This document shows positions 19,043 to 31,829 of a stretch of 64,000 nt of DNA, piece by piece (positions within the stretch are counted from its first letter, which is position 1; each line of letters starts with the position of its first letter). Source of the DNA: Xiphophorus maculatus (taxonomy: Eukaryota > Chordata > Actinopteri > Cyprinodontiformes > Poeciliidae); the NCBI RefSeq assembly GCF_002775205.1, contig NC_036456.1:12551463-12615462 (forward strand). The letters are read 5' to 3'. A program made the translations under genes and the position numbers. The notes beneath the pieces are model-generated. The model saw only the letters and a program-made list of their open reading frames with translations, was not told the DNA's origin and made no database searches.

Positions 19043-22000
19043 ATGACAGCAGAGACGCATGAAAACACGACTGCTGCTATTTTTACGCCTTTCTTTAGAG
19101 AATCATACAAACCTTGGCGGAAGCTGTCAGTCATGTCTGGCAACTTTGTTCTCTTCTCAAGGTAAATGGCTGGTTTTAATGTTTCTTCAAGTTCCATTCA
19201 CAGGATTTTAAACTAGTGGTAATCCTGAATGGCAACAAAGCAGTTCTTGAGAAAGAACAGGGAGCCTCAAGGTGTGTTTTTCTCCCTGCAGACTCTTTGT
19301 GGGGATCTGTGCTGCTGTCATACTGATTGTCATGTGTTCACACGCTGCAGGAGGTGAGCATCTGCTTCCAATGTACCAATGCTAAACCGTAGCTTCAGCG
19401 GTGTTCTGGTGTGTGGAAAATGAAACTGATTTCTAAGTTTTTGTTAGAAGTGTACATAATTTTCCTTTTAAGATGAATGAATTTATTTTTTCAAATGGGT
19501 TTTAAACTTTTAAAACAAGCCTAATCTCAAGGCCCTTTGCAAGATGTGCAGGTCTGATTAACTCTGTTGAGTCCAAATTCAGTTCATCTCAGTTCAGTCA
19601 TGAAGTCAAATTCAAATCTAGTTTTGTTCAGTCCAGTTCCATCTAATCTAAAATATTGGACCACCCATCATGGTAAAGTTGTTTTGCTTAATCTAAATTA
19701 GCTGGGTTACTGAAACAGACCCCACTTTTACACAAAATCCACACACAAGTTCAACAATGCTGAGGTTGGGAATATTCCTGAAATGTGAGGTAGCCTACAT
19801 TATCTATCCGCAAACCAGTTTTAGTGGTTGTTGAGGATCGTTGTCCTGTCCAGCATTAGCAGGGATGAATTTATGGACTTTAAGTCATTTTTAATAAGAG
19901 AAAAATCATCAAAAATGTCGAAGTTGTGTGTTTTTTTTATTGTTGACATTGAAGTTGAATGTTTTATTAACTGGATGAAGAATGGGTCAACTTAATTACT
20001 ACAAGGCCAAAAAGAATGAGTCATTCTGATGAATGTATGTAAACGTCTGACCAGAACTTTATCACCAGTTTAATCATCCAACATTTAATAAAAGCATACA
20101 TTTGTTGTATTTTTTTTTCCAGCCAGTCCAGCAGTACCTATAATCCAAAAGACGGTGAAGTACAGGATCCTGAGACGACTCGGTCCTGAGCAACGGGTTC
20201 CCTTCTTAGCTGGTCAGCTGGGCGAAGAACAAGAAGTCCAAACACCAGCAGACGCCCTGTTGATCAGCAATCATCAGTCCTATCCTGTCCACTTTACTCA
20301 AGGTAGCTTTAGTTACAGTCAGAACAGCCTCGATAAGACGCGGCCTCGAGTGAAAATAATCAAACTACAGAGAGGTGGAATGATGAGGCCAGGAAGCAGC
20401 ATTTTCACCACTCATTCCCCGTACAAAGAACCAGGGTTTGATGAATCCAGAATGCCTGACGACAGTCTTCCTCAGAAAGATGAAAACACTGAAAATACAT
20501 ACAACTCTAACATTAACTGGATTAAACATCCAAAGAAATCTGGCAGCGAAGGAGGAATCCCAATGACTCCCCTATCAAAGGTAGATGAAGACAAGTCTGC
20601 AAGAAAGTTGAATTCTGTTTTTCCTTCCCAGGCAGGTAGACTTCAGAGTGCTCAACTTCTAACCCAAAGGGGGCTTGGCAGTGACCTTTTGGAAACAAAT
20701 CTGCTTCCCACGGTCAGAGTCCAGAGCGGTGCCGGTAGGATGCAACTAAAAAACTTCTTTGACTTTACAGATCAGTTTTGGGGTGGTGCTCAATCTCTCA
20801 GCAACAGTTTAAGCGTTATTAAACGAAACCCAAGCCAAGAAAAGCCAACATCCATCTCAAAATTCCCACAGAACCAAAACTCTGTAAGCAGTAAAGAAAT
20901 TCTGGAACACAATAACATCCAGTCGTATCTCTTTAAAGAATCTCCAGCTCAGATTTACACCGTGAAGAATGTTGGGCAAAAAGCTTTTAGAGGACAGAGA
21001 AATACTGCTAATTGGGCCCCGAAACAAAGCCTTTCTGGGACACAAGAGAAAAGTAGATTTATTTCTAATCTCAATCATTTTACCAGAACAGACCCAAAGA
21101 AGGAGGAATCTGGAGCCCAAATTGGTTTTGGTAGACGTCAGGTCATTTTCTATCCCACTCCACACAAGGCTGCTGCCCCTACACCAGGTTTCCTGCATCC
21201 TGTTTCAGAGAACAAGAATCGGCAAAATCTTGTCTCTGCAGTTCATTCTCAAGATAGCAGAAAGGCATTTGGTGTACTGCAAGACCGAGTCAACGTGACT
21301 TCAAAAGAGTTGAGACTGGAGTGCACAGCAGGTCAGTCTGTTGAAAGATTTCATCGCCTCGATGGGCTCACCAACCCTGAGAGGAAACCTGAGGAGACGT
21401 CTGGTCCGTCCTCTGCAGAGAGAACACAGTGCACCCTGGATAAAGGAGTAGACACTGGGTTTAAATTTTCAAATGCTTATCCTTTATCACAAAAGTACAG
21501 CTTTGGCCAGAGAAGACCTGCTGCTACAACTACCACACCAGCTAAACTGGGCATGGTAAAAATGAGTCCACCTTCTCCTGTAACCCAAGTCAGCAGTACA
21601 ACCACTGTTCAACCCTTCACGTCAATGCTCAAAAGTCAGCAGCCTGAAACTGGGGCAAGCATGAACAGAAATGAGAACAGATTCAGGCCCTACAAGGGAA
21701 GGTTTGGTCTAGAAGGATATGGCAGCCAACCACTTGAGGGAGCCAAAGCTTTACCTCAGAGCACAGACTCACCCGTCAAACCCAAACCAAGTTTCAAAGC
21801 GTTTGAACTCAGGAGCTCTGAGGTCTCCAGACCCAAACCCATCATGATTTACAGATTGTACAATCAAAGAGACGACAAGGAGCCAGGTAGCAGTGGTGAC
21901 TTTAAAATGCCTCCAGAAATTGTAAGAGCAGATGGCTCAATCTCAAGATTTACATCCAACAAGGCCCACATTCTTCAGAGGTTTCTGCCCAGTAAAAACC

Positions 22001-22698
22001 GAACTGTAGGCACTCGCAGCAGAACCAGCTGGAAATTTCCAGCATGGATTTCTCCAATAGTCTCTTCATCTCTTCATCTGAGCTCACTAGAGCAGTCCAC
22101 AGACGAACTGAAACCGAAAGCAGCTGACGGAAACAATCCTGCTGCAGAGGAGGTGCCTAAGTTCAGGACCCTCACCAGCCGCACAGTGAGGGGCAAACGG
22201 GTGAAGCTGACCCAAACTGGCAGTAGAAGGTTCCTCAGACCCATCGCCATCAATTCAACGGGCAACTCGGTCATACGCAGGCTGCCCAGGGTGAAAGCCG
22301 TCACGTACGAGGACGTCCTGGGAAGTGCTTCGTTCAGCAGTGTGAGGTCTCCGGGTCGTCATCAGGATCGTTTCCCAAACGTGACGACTGTTCGGGGAGA
22401 AGGCTGGAGCTCAAAATCAGATGATGTCAAGAACATGAGCAGAAGTCCTAAAGCAAACGTCACCAACGAGGAGACGGCGAGTGTTTATAGGAAGGAAGAA
22501 GCAGACAATGAAGTAGAAACGTCAGATTTGTTTTTCGAGAGTGAAGGAAGTGGAAATTTGGATTTGTCCGACGTTTTATCAACCGCCTCAGAGAACGGGC
22601 CAGCAGGAAATGATCTGCTGGAGCTCGACTACCTCCGAAAATCCACTGGCAACGTCTCCTTCAAATCGCTGAGTAAATCACATCTGGAGCAGCAATAG
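19043..22698 (+). CDS. Large unknown secreted or type II membrane protein (3 exons, ~918 aa)
   Basis: Joined from 19043-19161, 19292-19353 and 20123-22698; all splice sites are GT-AG and the frame is continuous (phases 2 and 1). The first ATG (19043, A at -3) gives 918 residues. An in-frame ATG at 19133 gives 888 and a conventional signal peptide. A hydrophobic run LFVGICAAVILIVMC (41-55) follows a basic segment and precedes SHAAGASPAVP, a plausible cleavage site. The rest is rich in S, K, R, P, Q and T, basic until the acidic last 100 residues, with no recognisable fold. After the signal there are only two cysteines (461, 497). Seven N-glycosylation sequons occur at 451, 686, 771, 813, 831, 839 and 903. 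A furin-type RGKR lies at 750-753. FFESEGSGNLDLSD (Ser870) resembles a glycosaminoglycan attachment site. Exon 3 alone encodes 93 percent of the protein. Coding potential is clear; function is unknown. Confidence 0.85.
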
Positions 22699-22738
22699 AA
22701 ATGTGCTGAAATGTTCCCTTTATGGAGCAGCTCTAATG

Positions 22739-22744
22739 AATAAA
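22739..22744 (+). terminator. Poly(A) signal of the large unknown gene
   Basis: AATAAA lies 41 bp after the stop codon, implying a very short 3' UTR. This compact ending supports a functional transcript rather than a chance frame. Confidence 0.75.
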
Positions 22745-23029
22745 CATTTTTGGAAAACCACATGGTTGTTTTTGTTCTTTGTGCTGATGATGCCTTAACA
22801 AAAAGGGAATCCACTCTTTGATTTAAGTTTGGAAAAGGTGGTGCAGATCAGAAAGACAAGCTTGTTTTTGTACAATTCAAAATGTTAAGTTGTCTCCAGA
22901 ATTTAACTGGGGTGGATAGTTACTGAATAGACAAATGTCTTCCAGTTGGCAACAAGTTATTTAACCCAACTGATGTAATAAGTAGCTTCTCATTTCTTAA
23001 ACGACCGTATTGAAAGACACATCCTGTGG

Positions 23030-23520
23030 TCATGAAAAAGATGTCTAAGAACGATCAAATTATGGGTATGCATCAAGCAGTGATTTCAAAAACTACTGAA
23101 ACTCAGTTGAGAACTTTTCAACGTTTCATTAAAAACTGGAATGATAGCGGGGAACCATATTCTTTAAATAAATGTGGCCAGAAAAAAAAACCCTGAATGG
23201 CCTTCATTAGTGTTCACTTAAATTCTTGGTGGCATTAAAAAAGAAGACCACCAATCAGTGAGGTTAACAGGAAGAAATTGATTAAATTGTTAAAGGAGCA
23301 TAAAAGTAATGTGTGATCTGATGAGTCGTCCTCTGGAAGAGAAGCAGATGAAGAGATCAACCCCTCATGCCTGGTGTCTACTGTGCAGGGGCAGCATTAT
23401 GATCTGGGGTTGCTGCAGTTAATCAGGTCCAGGTTCAGTACCATCATAAAGTCAGCTGACCTCCTGAGCGTACCCGTTCAAATCAACAGGGATTTGAACG
23501 GGTTAGATTCACTGTCAGTG
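23030..23520 (+). pseudogene. Decayed Tc1-like transposase
   Basis: In changing frames the plus strand shows the Tc1 order of landmarks: WSDES-like text (GTGATCTGATGAGTCGTCC, about 23311-23330) and then GGCAGCATTATGATCTGGGG (GSIMIWG, about 23392-23411). Multiple frameshifts make it non-functional. A perfect 12-bp hairpin lies at its right edge (23472-23503). Confidence 0.75.
23472..23503. repeat. Perfect 12-bp hairpin, 8-nt loop
   Basis: ACCCGTTCAAAT (23472-23483), loop CAACAGGG, exact complement ATTTGAACGGGT (23492-23503). Confidence 0.92.
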
Positions 23521-26357
23521 CGATGACATTGGATGAAAGGTTCAATGTCAATAAGCCAAAAAGAACTCATTTTATTCTTATTGAAAAAAGTGTCCACTTT
23601 TATAATTTGCACTTTCAATGACTTTACTATCACTGTTTAAAGCGCCAGCAGCTTGACTGTGCTTGGAACTTTTTTTGCATTTTCATATCTTAAATGGACA
23701 GCAGGTAACATACTGGCCACTTGCAACTGCTCCACAGAAAGACTCAAATTTCTGCTACTTTGTTGTTTTTTTTAAATGTGGAGATTTACTCATACCTGCA
23801 GTTGGTCTGAATAAACAAAAGCACACTGGAGCTAAGTACAAGACAGATTGGAGATAATGGGGTTGCGTTACTGTTTTTAATCAAGGAAATGTAAGAAACT
23901 TTGGGGCAGGACTCTTCCTGCTTCCTTTGCAACGTGTTTTTAATTTAATTTTATTATTTTAGAAATGGTTTTAATTCCTGGATGTATCTTCTTAATTCAC
24001 TTTTACTTACTATGTTTTTCTTTCTTCTTTTTGAGATTTTAACTGCTAAAAATATAGGAAAAAAGCAGCAACAGCTAGACAGAGCATTTGACTTTTTATT
24101 TGCTGATCATGATCGTTTGTACGCTGGAGAAAAAAAAAATCCACAGAAAATAATCAAAGATTTCAGCAATAGAACAAAGAAATGTGTTTTCCTTGCAGCA
24201 ATATCTTGCCACAGTATTTTGATAGTAACCCTTATGCTTGTCACTGTTTTAAACCTAGATATTCTTCTAGCTTCATCGTCCTGATCGGAAAGTTCAGAGC
24301 TCCTAATATTAATATCTTTGGACATTTTGTTTCCCCTTATCTTCCTTTTAAGGCAATTTTAAATGTATTATAAGTCACAGAAAATTGTCACAGCTGCCTT
24401 GTTAGTATGGGTGCCTTAAACTACCAGTCCTAGCAGCAAATGAACGTACATTCTCCTGATTCATGCTATGTGGTATCCTTGTTGTATCCAGAGCGGTGAA
24501 ACCCATCATCAGGCCCCACAAGCAGATTACTGGAATGCTGGAAAAGATTTTAAATCACCATGTGCTGTAAATCACTTCTCGTAAAACAGCACTTTGTTGT
24601 GTTTTAAACACCACCCTCCAGCATTGACCTCAGATTTCCTCCTCCGCTGGAGGAAAATCAAAACCTCTGTAATGAGGGGAAAACTACGGGTCCACCGAGG
24701 CCGTCTGAGTATGACCTCTGCTTTTTTTTGTTGCTTTTTTCTTTTTCTTCGAGGATTTGCATGTAATTATTCCACGTAATGAGGCAAGGTCATTCTAGAG
24801 ATTTAGTTTTTTAGTGAGGTGATTATATTCCCCATGCACAGGTCCTCATTCCCATGCAGACGGCTGCATAATTCAGTGACCTGACAGATTTTATGGCAAC
24901 ATTGCTGCTCTGTAACTTTAAACAATTAACAAAAAACAATAATTACAGGGACAAATGCGGCAACAGCTCATAGCTAAACACAATATCGCTGAGCTAAAAA
25001 AAACTAAGTGTTGACATCAATACAGATTTGCACTTGTGTTCTCAAATCTGTGGACTTTTCTGTGGAACATATGTTCAAATTATTCACAAAAAATTCACCT
25101 ACTCAGAATTTTTTTTCTTTAAATGTAGAGCATATCTAATATTTTCTAAATAAAAAAGGCACATCACAGAAGTGCTATACCCAGAGAAAAGCAAAAAAAA
25201 ATACATACAGTTAATGGCAGCAATAGCTCCATTTATCAGGGGAAATGAGATACAGTTAAACACAAGCGCTGTGCTTTCAATGAAGAGATAAAAACACATG
25301 AGTTCACATTACAGTTGAGAAAAACTGACCAGTCATTCCTTCAGAAACCTATATTATCACAACTACACAAAGATTTTTCTTTTAATTAGAATATCTTATA
25401 CAAATTAGCTGAATACATCATGAACTTGTTTTGTTTTGTTTTTTAAAGGTAATTGTCTGGGTAACTTTTACTAATTTAAGATCGAAATCACAAGATAGGC
25501 TAAATTCTTTTCTAACTTTTTCTAACTTTGGCAGCAGGTTAGAGTTTATTTCAAGTTTACAACATAAATAAAACAATATCTAAATGCTCCACTAGATGGC
25601 GCAGCTCTTTCATTATTTTTCCTCTTCATTTTGCACATGGCGGTTCTCGTGATCTGCCGTCCTGATGTTTTTGCACAGAACTTGTCAGTTGAATGGAAAA
25701 TATCTGCATGCAAGTTTAGCATTAGCCATCAGGAATATGCAACAATATTCTGAACTAAAATAAAATCAACCTGTCAAGTGTTAAGTTGATAAACATAAAG
25801 TTTATTATCACAGCCTGACCTCTCACCTCTGCCTCATTCCTACATTTTCAAAAAACAGCTTTGCTCTTGTCCTGATTCACAAAGGGAAGAGGCCCCCAAA
25901 AGAAGGATTAACCCACCACCCACCCCTCAAATGCAGTCATCCCCATTTGGTCACAGTGGGAAGCACCTCTTTCCCATAGGTTGGAGAGGCTTACGGTGTT
26001 ATGTTGTGGGGAGGTTTCTGTGTCTGGGCATGTCGAAGCACTGGCTCCTTTAAGTTCCTCTCTTTGTGTAGCTGGATTTTTTTTTTTTCCCCCTGCCAGG
26101 TTCTCACAACTTCTCCTAGCTGCATATGTTCTTACCTGTAATGTTCTCAGCCTGAGTCTGACTGAGATTGATCACAGACGCTGTGGAGTTGCGAAACCAG
26201 CAGTCCCCCCGCCCCCCATTCCCTCCCTCTCTGGTTCTCCTGCTGTGAGGGGAATTCTGCCTCCCATGTGTCTGTGGTTTTCAGCGAGCTTTCAAGGAAA
26301 AGTAAAACACAGAGGCCTCCCGGACTCCCTCCGACCTCCTTTGACATACTGCCACTA
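23521..26357. other. Intergenic sequence without recognised genes
   Basis: Mostly unique, AT-rich to about 25500, then more GC-rich. Short open frames at 23982-24373 and 25981-26540 lack domains and splice context. A strong CTCF motif lies at 25589-25605. Confidence 0.5.
25589..25605 (+). promoter_or_regulatory. Strong CTCF core motif
   Basis: CCACTAGATGGCGCAGC fits the CTCF core CCASYAGRKGGCRS at every position. It lies about 2.9 kb past the last confident gene, at the edge of the gene-poor right part. Occupancy is inferred from sequence only. Confidence 0.55.
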
Positions 26358-26417
26358 CTCCCTCCTCCTCCTCCTCCTCCTCCTCCTCCTCCTCCTCCTC
26401 CTTCTACTTCTACTTCC
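26358..26417. repeat. (CTC)n microsatellite
   Basis: About 45 bp of CTC repeats followed by CTTCTA variants. It produces spurious poly-proline and poly-leucine reading frames. Confidence 0.95.
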
Positions 26418-27956
26418 CCTTCTCATTTTGCCCCCCCTCACACACTCCATGTGGTACGTTTTTATGGTTTTGACCTCCCTTCCTCTTCGGAGCAGCCACC
26501 CGGCTTCGGAGTGACAGAGCTAATTTTGCACGTCGTGTAACACAGGCACTTCCATAACGGTGGCAAAGAGTCTCTGGTGAAGACTGAGAGTGAGTGTTGG
26601 GTGGGTGGTTGGGATGTGGACGGGGAGGGAGGCCGGGGCACGAAGAGAAAGGCTTTTTGTTTGGCTAAGTACACTATGTGAAAGAGGGGGCGGTGAGGAA
26701 AACGGGAGCTGGAAATACATTAGAGGACGTTTGCGTTGGCTGTGGTATTTGAGGCTCGAATGACTACTCCACACGGCCCCGTCGGATTCGCATGTGCGTC
26801 GACTCCACGGCGGTGCTGTTAACCCTAATCCCTGCAGAGATGGGACCAAATCAGATTATCAGAGGTCACCGCTGGCATTTGAGTTGAAATGAGGGGAAGG
26901 AAGCAATTTTTCAAGCGAGGGAACAGGGCTGACCTTAACATTCCCACATCAGCTGTGGGAACAAAAGCTGCATCCATGTCCTACATCCACAGCGCTTCCT
27001 GTGGCCCGAGCCGAGGAGGAAGTCATAAAGGCAGGAAGACTTCCTGTATTGTTTCCAGTGTTCAGAGGTACAGACAGTACTCGGACGGAGAAATCCCTGG
27101 TTCTTGTGATGTAAAACCATAAAAATGTGCAACACTTTTATGGTTTCTCATCCACATGAGCCAGCCAAGATGTCTGTCGGACAGCAGTTTTATGCCACCA
27201 GTTCTTTTTTTTTCTTTTTTTTTACAGCACTTAGCAGACCCGTTAATGCACCAAAGTGGCTTTAAAACAAAAACCGCTCATCTGGACACATTTAATGAAC
27301 GTTTTTCACATCGCCGTATCTCATGCAAGGCGCAGGTTGTCCAAAAATCATATCTCTTATAACAATGAAGGACACTTGAGGATCTTGCATATTTCTTTCT
27401 CTAAAACATGTGGGTAATGAAGTGTTGATTCCTTTATATGCCATGATATATGTTGGATTTTTTTAAGTTCACTGAAGAAATCCTAATCCTGCCTTATTTG
27501 TATTTGAGTTAATGACATCACAGGAGTCAAGCTGATTACCTGTCATTAGAAAACCTCATGGTGGAAAAGCAACTTGTCAGATTTTAAAGTAGACCTGGAA
27601 TCATTTGAGTCTGTTTGAGCCACATCTTAACTCCACTGACCAGCAAGTCTTGATGGTTCTGGACAGTGTGTTTACTTTTTTTATTTTTTGTTTTATCTCT
27701 TTTTTTCATGTCAGAGTAAATGGAAATGGGACTGAATACAAAATCTCTGCTACAGTTTTCAGATGTTACCTTTTGAAATCTGCGCATCTTGTTACACCTG
27801 ATGTAAAACTAACAGCTTTTAGAGAAGTAAACATAGTGGAAACGAAGTGGAAAGTCTGGAAAATTAAGAGCCCACTGCACTGAACCCCATTGAAAATCTC
27901 TTGGTTTTTCCACCAAATATTGATTTCTGAACTCTATATATCTATATCGATCAATC

Positions 27957-28076
<120 letters not shown>

Positions 28077-29296
28077 TGATCTTAAACATTTCAACAGAGC
28101 AAATCAGTTGCCATGCTCAGTATTATTGCGTGAAATTGTTACAATCCGTCCAGTGGGGAGAAATTCTCCGCTGCTTTAACTGTGTTATATATGTCAACAC
28201 AACTAATCATATATATGTTCAAACAACAGTCTGGATCTTAAGCTGAGGTCTTTAAAGATTTCCCCGTCCCCACTGGCTTAAGAAGTGGCAACTCTGGGAA
28301 CCCGAACATCATGTGAAAGTGATCAAAGGCACCAGAGGGACGTTGCATGTTTCATAAATCACATGGGTGCATGTAGAAGCAGAGAGAATGGGTCTCTATG
28401 TGATGCTACAGGCACAGCAGATGTGAAAAGTGTGTACATGCTGTCACAATGCCAAAGGTTTGTGACATTCTGATAGAAACACAGTAAAGATAAAAACTGT
28501 AATTACCTGCTTACACAAGTCCGCGCACTTTTAAATCCAACATCCTACAGTCTTTTGTTCACACCCGCCATCGCTAATAGGATTAACCTGTAGGATACAA
28601 GTAGGAGTTTTTCCTGACATTTGCTTTTTTTTTTCTCTCTCTTTTTTTTCAGCTGAAGCCAAAGTTTGCAGAGAAATTACAAAGGACTTATCTCAGTGTT
28701 TATGTCCCTCAGGAGGATGGTATATAACATGAAGAAAAACAACCTGGAGGTTTGATGAAAAGAAGCACTAAAGAGGAAGCAGGAATGTATCCTCCAGATG
28801 TTTAGACTAAAGGGGAAAGATTACAAGACAGAAGCTGCTTCTTCCAAAGAAAATATCCAGACCAGGATAAAACCTCCTAAAACTTTGCGTTGATGACAAA
28901 TTCTTCACACATGATCAACACTGTGCATTACCAAAATACATCAGTGGCAGCGTTGTGCTGTGGCTTTATCTCAGATTGGAACTGGTTGTTTTGTTTTTCA
29001 TTTCTGGGAGAAATTCTGAACTAAGTGTCTGCCAGGAAGCTGAAAATAAGTTGGAAATTCATTCAATTCAATAAATAGCTTTACAAGAAGAGACGTTAAG
29101 ATTGGAAATGACCAAACCAAACATGACACCTGTTTGCTCTCCTGAAGAGGGCTGTGGATAATTTGATAGATGTGAGAATCTTGCAAGGTGGAATCTGTAA
29201 ATAGTGTCAAGTTGGGATGCTGCATGCTCATAAACTACCAAAGCAGACTGAATGCTGAAACAAACAGTGTCCACAATCATGCGACCTTTATCTGTT

Positions 29297-29330
29297 GTAA
29301 AAGGTCAACCAATTACAGTTGACCTTTTAC
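29297..29330. repeat. Perfect 13-bp hairpin, 8-nt loop
   Basis: GTAAAAGGTCAAC (29297-29309), loop CAATTACA, exact complement GTTGACCTTTTAC (29318-29330). Each arm contains AAAGGTCA, an extended nuclear-receptor half site, so the hairpin also forms an inverted pair of such sites. Confidence 0.92.
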
Positions 29331-29789
29331 ACTTCCTCCTATGACACATTTGTTTTTCAGTTGAATCGAGAAAGATGTCTCGTTAAAGATGCAAAAATTA
29401 TCTCATGGCTCCTCTAATATTTGGCTTTTAGCAAAGGCGTGAACCTGTTCTTAGGATAGCTTTCGAATCGTCCTTTCTTTGTTGCGTAAATCTTTGCACA
29501 GAGCTCACGAAAAAGAAAAAGGAAAACATCCCATCTGGATGAAGAGATGATAGGGCAGTGGGTCCATCTGTTGGCCTGAGGCCAGCTCACCCTCTCTGTG
29601 AATGAACTCCACGTCCTCTTACCTTGGCTCCCGTCCAGCGTCCCTCCTCTGCTTCCTTTTGCTCCTCTTTCTTGGACGGAGACGTTGTCACCTCAGCTGA
29701 GGCGAGCCTGTCACCACGACAACCAGATGGCATCTGTGCCCATTTCTCTGCCAATCTGCATTTCTTTTCTTTTTCTTCTTCTTCTTATA

Positions 29790-30160
29790 CAGTGCAGTGC
29801 AAAAGCATTCACTCCTTTGGATCGTTCTCATTTTGCTGCACAATACAACCTCGTACTTTGGATTTTCTGTAAAATGACACAAAGTGGTGCATTACAGCGA
29901 AATGGAAGAATAAGCAAATTTGTTTCCACAACCATTTTGCCAATAAAAATTGGATGTCCATCAGAAGAATCTGACATTCATGAATAATTATTCATTCCAT
30001 ATTAGACTAGTCAAAGTCCAGACCTAAATCCAAATGAGAACCTTTAAACTGCTGCTTAACAAAAGCTTTTTGTCCAATCTGACTGATCTGTGAATGGGCA
30101 AATCAAAACTATCTGAAACAACCTGCGACTGTAATTGCATGGAAAAGTGCTGCAAAGTGC
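29790..30160. mobile_element. Tc1-like non-autonomous element remnant
   Basis: It begins ACAGTGCAGTGCAAAAGCAT then TCACTCCTTTGG, the terminal text of the fish Tc1-type family that has GTGCCTTGCAAAAGTATTCA ends. It continues with ACAACCTCGTACTTTGGATT and CTAGTCAAAGTCCAGACCTA, typical interior texts. The right end is not clear. Confidence 0.7.
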
Positions 30161-30695
30161 GAAATTATAGGGGACTAATGCGCATCCCTCTTTTAGATTC
30201 TTATTTCTATGAGATGTTTAAAACCACTTTTCAGCTTCCTTCCACTTCACAACTCACTGTTTCACTAAAGTCCTGCTAAAATACGTTTAAGCATTTTAAA
30301 AACTGCAGCTGTTGAAGGAAGCTGCTGAATGATTTTGCTGCATTTGTCCTCAGATGACTCAGATGTTAAAGTAGGTTGAAATTAGACTGTCTTTATTTCC
30401 CCTCAATAAACTCACTTATACATTCTGCATACTTTGAAAAATATCACGAGGAGCATTCCTGCTGATAAAGTTTAAATTAATTCACTAATTCTTGTCTGAT
30501 CACATGATGTAAAAAAAAAAAAAGAGGAGAGGGGGAGTAATGTGGCAAAAGGAGAAAACTAGATGATCTATTAAAAGTAGGGTTTGAAATCCCCCCTGTG
30601 GCACTTCGCCATCTAACATGTACACTTTGGCTGAACAAAAAGTTAAGACAAGACGAGATTGTAAAACAGGAGATGAGAGGCTCCAGTTGCCTTCA

Positions 30696-30747
30696 GGTGT
30701 GTGTGTGTGTGCGTGTGTGTGTGTGTGTGCGTGTGTGTGTGTGTGTG
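30696..30747. repeat. (GT)n microsatellite
   Basis: GT dinucleotide run with two GC interruptions, about 52 bp. Confidence 0.95.
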
Positions 30748-31688
30748 GGAGGGGGGGTTCGTCTGTCGTACAGGTGCTGAAAGCCTGTTTATCGTCCTCA
30801 CAAAGCAGCAGTGAGGGGAAGCGGGAGCATCTGCAGGTGCAGGTGTGAGCTGCCTGTGTGTCCTCGTTTCTAATTATTCCTGCAGTGCGGTATACAATCA
30901 CTCCCAGCTTAGGTTCAATTACCATCTGTGGGCGAGAGCGATACAAGATCCCGTGCAACTTTGGGAGAAAAAAAAAAGGAAGGAGGCTTACTTAAGTTAG
31001 CCGGTATCAAATAAGGCATGTGGTAGGTGTTAAATTCTCTTTTGGGGGGGGGGCGAGTGATTAAAACCTGTGGCAACCTGCCAGGCTGGAGTGAAAACGA
31101 TCTTATTTGCAGGAGTGGCTGGTGTGACTAACAGAGTTCAAAAGACTCGTCAAAAACAAATAAAAAACAATCAGGCCATTTTGTTTTCCACATTACAGTG
31201 GGACATCTGTGATGTGGTGGTGGGATATAAGCATCCCTCTGTGGCTGTGCCACTTCACGCAGATGTTCACACTTCCCTTCCTATGAGGAGCTGACTGCTC
31301 CTCATCCTCTCCCCTCCAGTCCGCTGCTCTGTTGTTTTTTCTGTTAGTTTTTCATTCACAATCATAGGCCTTAAATTAACAGCCAGTCTGACCAGACAGC
31401 TTTATAATAATAATTTTTTCCTCCTTACACGTTACTCCAGTTTAGTTCCAGAATTTTATTATCAGACAAAGATAACCTGAGTAACTGCAGAAACTATCCA
31501 ACCCAACCTGGCATAAAAAGGTAGCTACTCTGCTGGTTAAGTAATGAAATTACAGCGATTTACCACAACTTTTAGACCACCGAGTTCAATTTCACAGACT
31601 TGACTCCTGAAATGAAGAAGTTATTAAAACAGAACCTGTATGACAACGTGAAGCAGGTTAAAAGTCCTCAAATAGCAACTTATGCTAC

Positions 31689-31723
31689 AATCTAAAGCAG
31701 TTCCAGATGAACTGCTTTAGATT
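31689..31723. repeat. Perfect 15-bp hairpin, 5-nt loop
   Basis: AATCTAAAGCAGTTC (31689-31703), loop CAGAT, exact complement GAACTGCTTTAGATT (31709-31723). It is the longest perfect short hairpin in the window. Confidence 0.93.
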
Positions 31724-31829
31724 CATCAGTCCCAGCCACTTGGGCGTCCAGGACAGTCAGAGTTAATTCAATTAGCCAAATATGTTACTGGCATGCAGAG
31801 CCTGAGAGCACTGCCATTGAAATATGATA

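Noticed and set aside
20857-21298. Open frames of 113 and 109 codons inside the large exon
   Set aside because: They overlap the 847-codon frame and lack start context, splice sites or domains.
26268-26540. Proline-rich 90-codon frame
   Set aside because: The proline run is only the translation of a (CTC)n microsatellite.
30500-30958. 152-codon minus-strand frame
   Set aside because: It spans a GT microsatellite giving alternating T-H residues, with no domain or splice context.
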